Assembly (NCBI GenBank): GCA_003541445.1
Contig: DPMO01000260.1
Coordinates: 1-7,455, forward strand
Length of the DNA stretch: 7,455 bases
Origin: Clostridiales bacterium
GTDB taxonomy: Bacteria; Bacillota; Sulfobacillia; UBA995; UBA9673
Direction of reading: 5' to 3'
Part shown: positions 4,601 to 7,455 of the stretch, piece by piece
How the letters are laid out: every line of letters starts with the position of its first letter
Numbering within the stretch: position 1 is the stretch's first letter
Translations under genes and position numbers: made by a program
The notes under the pieces: model-generated
Seen by the model: only the letters and a program-made list of their open reading frames with translations
Database searches by the model: none
Told to the model about the DNA's origin: nothing

Positions 4601-7455
4601 GGTCGGCCGACCGGCGGGGTCGTAAGTCCAGGTCGTCCTGTGGCCCAGGGGGTCGGTCACCCCGGTCAGGGCCCCGAGGGCGTCGTAGGCGTAGGTCCAG
4701 GTGCTGCCGAGCGGGTCGGTGACCCGGGTCAGCCTGCCGGCCGCGTCGTACCCGTAGGTGGTCACGAAGCCCGCCGGGTCGGTGACCGTCTCGGGGAGAC
4801 CCGCGGCGCTGTAGGTGGTGGAGGTGGTGTGGCCCAGAGGGTCGGTCCTCGAGACCACCCGGCCCAGGGCGTCGTAGGCCAGCGTGGTCGTGTTGCCCAG
4901 CGGGTCGGTCACCCCGACGGGGAGCCCTCTCTCGTCGTAGGCGTAGGTCCAGGTGCGCCCGAGGGGGTCGGTCTCGGAGACCAGCCGGCCCTGGGCGTCG
5001 TGGACCCGCTCCCAGACGGCCCCGGTGGGGTCGGTGATGCGCACCCGCCGTCCGGAGTCGAGGTAGGTGAAGCGGGTCGTGTTCCCGAGGGGGTCGACCA
5101 GCTCGACGAGCCTCCCGGCGAGGTCGTAGCCCGCCCGCCAGGTATGGCCCGCCGCGTCGATGGTCCGGAGAAGGCGCCCGGCCGGGTCGTACTCGTACCG
5201 GGTCACGTAGCCAGCGGGGTCGGTCACTGAAGCCAGCCGCCCCGCCGCGTCGTAGGTGTAGGAGGTCGTCTCTCCGCCCGGCTGGACGAGACGGGTGAGC
5301 CGGCCCGCTGGGTCGTAGGCCAGCCGCGTGGTCGCTCCGGTGGGGTCCGTGACCGAGACGGCCCGGCCCGCCGCGTCGTAGGTGAAAAGGGTGAGGCCGC
5401 CGTTGGGGTCGGTGACCGCTCGGGGACGGCCCGCGGAGTCGTAGGTCACGGAGCTCGTGGCCCCGACCGCATCGGTGTGCCGAAGGGTCAGCCCGTCGGG
5501 GTCGTACTCGAACCTCTCCGTGGCCCCTCCGGGCCGGGTGACGGCCATGACCCGGCCGAGTGCGTCGCGGACGAAGGTCGTCACCCCGCCCAGGGCGTCG
5601 GCGGCCTCGACGAGCCGTCCCGCGGGGTCGTAGCGGTACCGGGCGACCGCTCCGGCCGGGTCGGTCGCCCGGACGAGCCGGCCCTCCGGGTCGAACCCGT
5701 AGGTCCAGACCGCGCCCGAGGGGTCGGTGAGGATGGTCCTCCGGGCCTTGCGGTCGTAGGCGAGGGTCCAGTGCCCGCCGAGGGGGGTGGTCGCGGCCAC
5801 GACCCGGCCGAGGGCGTCGTAGGAGAAGGTGCTCACCAGCCCATCGGGCCGGACGACCTCTATGACCCGGCCCATGGCGTCGTAGGCCCAGGTCGTGACC
5901 CCGCCGTCGGGGGCGACCATCCGGACGACCTGGCCGAGACGGTCGTACTCCAGCTTCGTCACGGCGCCCAGAGGGTCGGTCACCTTGGCGAGACGGCCTT
6001 CGGAGTCGTAGGTGTAGCGCGTCCGGGCCCCGCAGGGGTCGGTCCAGAGGACGAGGCGGCCGTCGGCGTCATACTCGAACCGGCTGACGTTGCCCAAGGG
6101 GTCGGTGGCCGATACCAGCTGGCCCGCGGCGTCATAGCCGAAGGAGCGGACGGCCCCGTCGGGGTCGGTCACCGTGAGCACGCGGCCGGCAGCGTCGTAG
6201 GCGTAGGAGGTGGTGCGCCCGGCGGGTGTGGTCACCGAGACGAGCCGGCCCGCCTCGTCGTAGGTGTAGGTGGTCCTGCCGCCCAGGGCGTCGGTCTTGA
6301 CGGCCAGACGGCCGCGCTCGTCGTAGGCGTAGGTCGTGACCGCTCCCGTCGGGTCGGTCACACCCGTCACCCGACCGGCGGCGTCATAGGTGAAGGAATA
6401 CGTCCCCGAGGGAGAGGTGACGGCCGTGACCCGCCCGGCCGCGTCGCGCGTCCAGACGATGAAGAAGCCGCCGGGGGCCCGGACCTCTCTGAGCCGGCCC
6501 AGGGGGTCGCGAACCCACTCGGCGACCCCGCCCAGGGGGTCGGTGACCGCGACCGGACGGCCCATCGGGTCATAGCTGAAGGTCCATGTGTGGCCGAGGG
6601 CGTCGGTGCGGCTCGAGACGCGGCCGGCCTCGTCGTACCCTGTCAGGATGGTCTCGCCCAGGGAGTCGGTCACCGCCACCAGCCGCCCGGCCTCGTCGTA
6701 GGTGAAGGTCGTCACGCCCCGGCCGGGCTCGGTCCGGCTGGTGACCCGGTCGTCTGCATCGTACGACCAGCGGTAGACCAGACCCGAGGGGGTGCGGCGC
6801 TCGACGAGACGACCCGCCGCGTCGTGGGTGAACTCGGTCGCCCGGCCGAGAGGGTCGGTCAGGCTACAGAGGTTCCCCCAGGCGTCGTAGGCCATGGTCC
6901 AGACGGCGCCGTCGGGCCCGATGCGGCGGACCAGCCGGCCCGCCTCGTCGTACTCGAACCTGGTGACCAGGCCCCCGGGCGCGGTCTCGCTGGTGAGGCG
7001 GCCCCGGTCGTCGTAGGTGCGGGTGGTGACGCTTCCGTCGGAGTCGACGTGACGGGTGACGGTGCCGAAGACGGGGTGGTACTCGAAACTCTCAGTGCGG
7101 CCGGCCGGGTCGGTCGAGGTGAGAAGCCGGCCGTGCTCGTCATAGGTCATCCGGACCGTGCCCGGCGGGCCCGTCATCTCGATGACGAACCCCCGCTCGT
7201 CATAGACGTAGGTGGTCTCCCCGCCCGAGGCGTCGACCCGGCGGAGGAGCCGGCCGTCGGAGCCGTACTCGAAGACCTCCACGGTGCCGTCGGGGTTGGT
7301 CCGGGTCGTGCGGGCCCCGGAAGTCGCCTCCGCGGGCGAGCCGGGCGCGGGGGTTACCTCCTCGTAGGTGAAGGTCACCGGGCCGAAGCCGTCGGCCTCG
7401 ACCCGGACGACCCGCCCCTCGGGGTCGCGGGTGAGGCGGGTCAGCCCCCGGGCCG
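1664..7455 (-). CDS. Rhs/YD-repeat polymorphic toxin, 5' end beyond window
   Basis: This is a very large Rhs-family protein. Known relatives fold the YD repeats into a hollow shell that encloses a C-terminal toxin, delivered to neighbouring cells. The frame is open from the window edge; the first possible start inside is a GTG at 7378, but repeat-like sequence (LTRDPEGRVVRV) continues upstream, so the true start lies outside. Numbering residues from 7378 (1904 aa): about 52 YD repeats of ~21 residues (1-1142), a low-complexity linker (~1146-1280), five more repeats (~1283-1370), a second linker (~1382-1422), the Rhs core ending in PVNFVDRWGL at 1590, a His/Trp-rich segment (1605-1700), a PT-TG pre-toxin domain (~1726-1795) and a toxin tip (~1800-1904). 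It ends TAG at 1666-1664, three bases before the putative immunity gene. No secretion signal can be judged because the N-terminus is absent. The family assignment is near certain; the toxin activity is unknown. Confidence 0.96.
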   Translation of the reverse strand, partial: ARGLTRLTRDPEGRVVRVEADGFGPVTFTYEEVTPAPGSPAEATSGARTTRTNPDGTVEVFEYGSDGRLLRRVDASGGETTYVYDERGFVIEMTGPPGTVRMTYDEHGRLLTSTDPAGRTESFEYHPVFGTVTRHVDSDGSVTTRTYDDRGRLTSETAPGGLVTRFEYDEAGRLVRRIGPDGAVWTMAYDAWGNLCSLTDPLGRATEFTHDAAGRLVERRTPSGLVYRWSYDADDRVTSRTEPGRGVTTFTYDEAGRLVAVTDSLGETILTGYDEAGRVSSRTDALGHTWTFSYDPMGRPVAVTDPLGGVAEWVRDPLGRLREVRAPGGFFIVWTRDAAGRVTAVTSPSGTYSFTYDAAGRVTGVTDPTGAVTTYAYDERGRLAVKTDALGGRTTYTYDEAGRLVSVTTPAGRTTSYAYDAAGRVLTVTDPDGAVRSFGYDAAGQLVSATDPLGNVSRFEYDADGRLVLWTDPCGARTRYTYDSEGRLAKVTDPLGAVTKLEYDRLGQVVRMVAPDGGVTTWAYDAMGRVIEVVRPDGLVSTFSYDALGRVVAATTPLGGHWTLAYDRKARRTILTDPSGAVWTYGFDPEGRLVRATDPAGAVARYRYDPAGRLVEAADALGGVTTFVRDALGRVMAVTRPGGATERFEYDPDGLTLRHTDAVGATSSVTYDSAGRPRAVTDPNGGLTLFTYDAAGRAVSVTDPTGATTRLAYDPAGRLTRLVQPGGETTSYTYDAAGRLASVTDPAGYVTRYEYDPAGRLLRTIDAAGHTWRAGYDLAGRLVELVDPLGNTTRFTYLDSGRRVRITDPTGAVWERVHDAQGRLVSETDPLGRTWTYAYDERGLPVGVTDPLGNTTTLAYDALGRVVSRTDPLGHTTSTTYSAAGLPETVTDPAGFVTTYGYDAAGRLTRVTDPLGSTWTYAYDALGALTGVTDPLGHRTTWTYDPAGRPTSMTDPLGNTWTWAYDRSGRLSEAALPTGETMTYAYDPRGLLTRVAYDDGTADEFAYDAVGSLVRAASPDADLSFDYDAAGWLTTTHWAELGKTVSFAYDASGRRTSLTDPEGRVFTYRYDAAGQLTAFVDPDGHETRLAYDGAGRLREVAYPNGVTETRAYDAAGRLAGLHVGGPEGLLESYVYTRDARGFAVRQVEEDGARTSWAYDASGRLVRVEYPAAKIRAIRDAHGGLMEHPRPAPDEGEDGQGESRPGPDLGHASGDPEGCALHGATWVADLVYAGSGVFLLAGKGGGKGQHGNADSRGSGQEKAETEGNGQGNSQGRGYGLRKHATDPGAEPETFVTEALTPAYTLPVREWVEYEYDAAGNRVRETSDLGTVLYTYDEAGRLLSAGDVTYEYDAAGRLTRRSGPDGDAAYAYDSAGRLRGASYPDGTGVVYGYDALGRKVSREATFWTFPDPKRRGPSENGLEQGRGHEQGGHNGWGHQGLPPGLARPRLETETTAYLWDGLRVLGEYTGEGAPVAEYHLTPGRILARKMFGYHGRKGPGLPDLQTRGGLLYYTYDGIGNVSLLTDRLGEVVYRYRYDAYGGLLTGATAPYNLYGPFGKEYDPVSGLVYFGARWYDASVGRFTTPDPFPGTITDPLTQNPYLFVLANPVNFVDRWGLHPEPPQWTFDLPEDAPLGATGHVWVKHWVADLTVHDVRVVERTAERLVYEHVWRHYHKYEVHHWVCEYILDPLGNPTWVPVEYEEYLTDWVLVGEYSRHEVIDLVARKQDLLLREGGPAPPSTVRPQPDAPRGGGEWVLSAGLGFIPGLGELKDIQEALTGVDLITGERLTPRERLLTGLLFFVPFVGGSTVRGGLRAVGELAELAATSRGLGRIVIGEDMRRVRAAAQQLGAETFEGVGMEANRAWIRAKMREGYKIYDVGPAFRRRLDRRRLEDRPDSPFYGMERMETKEYGVVRLWERLGKWQGGSELLGE
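1667..1981 (-). other. C-terminal toxin tip of the Rhs protein, unnamed family
   Basis: Residues ~1800-1904 form a compact tip after PT-TG. Visible signatures are GRIVIGEDMRRVRAAA, LGAETFEG, NRAWIRAKMREGYKIYDVGP and SPFYGMERMETKEYG. From memory, tips with this order (IGExMxRV, a mid W-I, a D-x-G and SxFYxMER) recur at the ends of Rhs and related polymorphic toxins, but I cannot give a family name or activity. The tip has no His and no Cys, which argues against an HNH or His-metal nuclease or a Cys peptidase; conserved-looking E1809, D1810, D1850, Y1873 and E1876 are candidates for function. It is less G+C-rich than the repeats, consistent with exchange. The immunity-like gene follows directly. 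Confidence 0.65.
1669..1675 (-). promoter_or_regulatory. Ribosome binding site of the immunity gene, inside the Rhs 3' end
   Basis: On the minus strand the bases GGGGGAG (last Rhs codons) lie just before the TAG stop and eight bases before the GTG start at 1660. This supports the GTG start and coupling of immunity synthesis to that of the toxin. No separate promoter for the immunity gene is evident in the adjoining Rhs sequence. Confidence 0.5.
2000..2284 (-). repeat. Direct repeat of the Rhs pre-toxin segment, copy 1
   Basis: This is the partner of 301-588, lying inside the main Rhs gene and encoding KQDLLLREGG through LRAVGELAEL. It supplies the homology by which the orphan tip could replace the present tip together with its immunity gene. 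Confidence 0.9.
2078..2567 (-). other. Post-core His/Trp/Tyr-rich segment and PT-TG pre-toxin domain start
   Basis: Residues 1605-1700 after the core are unusually rich in His, Trp, Tyr and Val (EHVWRHYHKYEVHHWVCEYI, with H1641, H1645, H1647, H1652, H1653 and C1656). I recognise no named domain in it. It runs through ARKQDLLLREGGPAP into the pre-toxin segment: SAGLGFIPGLGELKDIQEAL, then TGVDLITGE (T1750-G1751), then ERLLTG. That pattern fits the PT-TG pre-toxin motif family, which precedes toxin tips in many Gram-positive and Rhs-type polymorphic toxins and is thought to help release or delivery. The second half of the PT-TG segment continues to about 1990. Confidence 0.75.
2609..2935 (-). 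other. Rhs-associated core domain
   Basis: Residues ~1482-1590 carry the hallmark core: YYTYDGIGNV, YRYRYDAYG, YGPFGKEYDPVSGLVYFGAR, RWYDASVGRFTTPDPF, NPYLFVLANPVNF and the terminal DRWGL. In studied Rhs and TcC proteins this core closes the shell and is an aspartyl autoprotease that releases the C-terminal toxin just after the DPxGL-type motif. Here the motif reads PVNFVDRWGL, keeping the Pro and Asp (D1586) and Gly-Leu but with Arg-Trp in place of Pro-x. D1559 in TPDP is the other conserved acidic residue. Cleavage would be expected after L1590, leaving a ~314-residue C-terminal part. Confidence 0.93.
3111..3235 (-). other. Second low-complexity linker, Gly/Gln/His-rich
   Basis: Residues ~1382-1422 separate the last free YD repeats from the segment leading into the Rhs core. 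The stretch is rich in Gly, Gln, His and Glu (EQGRGHEQGGHNGWGHQG) and has no YD motif. An insertion of variable sequence at this point, just before a YxWDG-type strand (AYLWDGLRVLGEY), is common in Rhs proteins as I remember the family. No function is assigned. Confidence 0.7.
3539..3943 (-). other. Low-complexity Gly/Gln-rich linker inside the Rhs repeats
   Basis: Residues ~1146-1280 of the Rhs protein break the YD pattern. The segment starts with a Pro/Glu/Asp-rich stretch, passes a short hydrophobic patch (ATWVADLVYAGSGVFLLAG) and then becomes Gly/Lys/Gln-rich (for example GNGQGNSQGRGYG). YD repeats resume at EWVEYEYDAAGNR. It stays in frame and keeps the G+C-rich character of the gene, so it looks like a retained loop and not a foreign insertion. 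Function is unknown; an exposed loop on the shell is my inference. Confidence 0.75.
3944..7455 (-). repeat. Tandem YD repeats, main block of the Rhs shell
   Basis: About 52 imperfect repeats are visible, each roughly 21 residues (63 bases), with the pattern [YF]xYDxxGR[LV]xxxxDPxG. At DNA level they recur as near-copies of gcgtcgtaggcgtaggt on the plus strand, spaced about 63 bases apart. A few units are degenerate at the YD or GR positions, for example YDADDRV, YDRKARR, YLDSGRR and YSAAGLP. In structurally studied Rhs and TcB-C proteins these repeats form a spiralling beta-sheet wall. The block is uninterrupted from the right edge down to about 3944 and probably continues outside the window. 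Confidence 0.95.

Noticed and set aside
2312..5230. A 972-codon open frame on the plus strand
   Set aside because: It runs opposite the Rhs repeats and has a repetitive Gly/Val/Pro-rich product. It stays open because the YD repeats are G+C-rich and periodic, so their complement lacks stops; no domain or ribosome site supports it.
3944..7455. Possible satellite or CRISPR-like array because of the ~63-base period
   Set aside because: The period is 21 codons, the units are imperfect and all encode YD motifs in one open frame, so it is a protein repeat.

Overview
The window is about 7.5 kb of high-GC bacterial DNA carrying the 3' end of a polymorphic-toxin locus. Everything that reads as a working gene is on the minus strand. 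A giant Rhs/YD-repeat protein enters from beyond the right edge and ends at 1664. Its last ~105 residues form a toxin-like tip, and a small gene three bases further on (1660-1217) sits where the cognate immunity gene normally lies. A 60-base sample of the Rhs repeats (6421-6480) is 48/60 G+C, while a sample inside the small gene (1381-1440) is 29/60. This is the usual contrast between a vertically kept Rhs shell and an exchangeable toxin-immunity tip. The organism cannot be named from this window. High GC, a PT-TG pre-toxin module and an IS256-type transposase are compatible with many high-GC bacteria, and nothing here shows PAAR, T6SS or a signal peptide because the N-terminus is missing.

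Region by region, in coordinate order: 1-21 resembles the right end of an IS256-family element whose body would lie off the left edge. 22-84 holds at most the start of a small minus-strand frame that could be a second immunity gene. 85-588 (minus) is an orphan Rhs C-terminal module. It repeats the pre-toxin segment of the big protein (301-588 matches 2000-2284 with one 3-base indel), then switches to a different, HH-containing toxin-like tail. 583-1113 (plus) is the C-terminal part of an IS256/mutator transposase, decayed by three single-base deletions, with a possible right end near 1153. 1217-1660 (minus) is the putative immunity gene. 1664-7455 (minus) is the Rhs protein: about 52 YD repeats, a Gly/Gln-rich linker, five more repeats, a Gly/Gln/His-rich linker, the Rhs core, a His/Trp/Tyr-rich post-core segment, the PT-TG pre-toxin domain and the toxin tip.

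The layout matches the known 'main toxin plus displaced orphan tip' organisation of rhs, wapA and cdiA loci. The shared pre-toxin segment gives the homology by which the orphan tip could replace the current one. IS256 remnants border the orphan on one side clearly and on the other side possibly. The toxin tip, the immunity protein and the aromatic/His-rich post-core segment are the parts I cannot assign to a named function.
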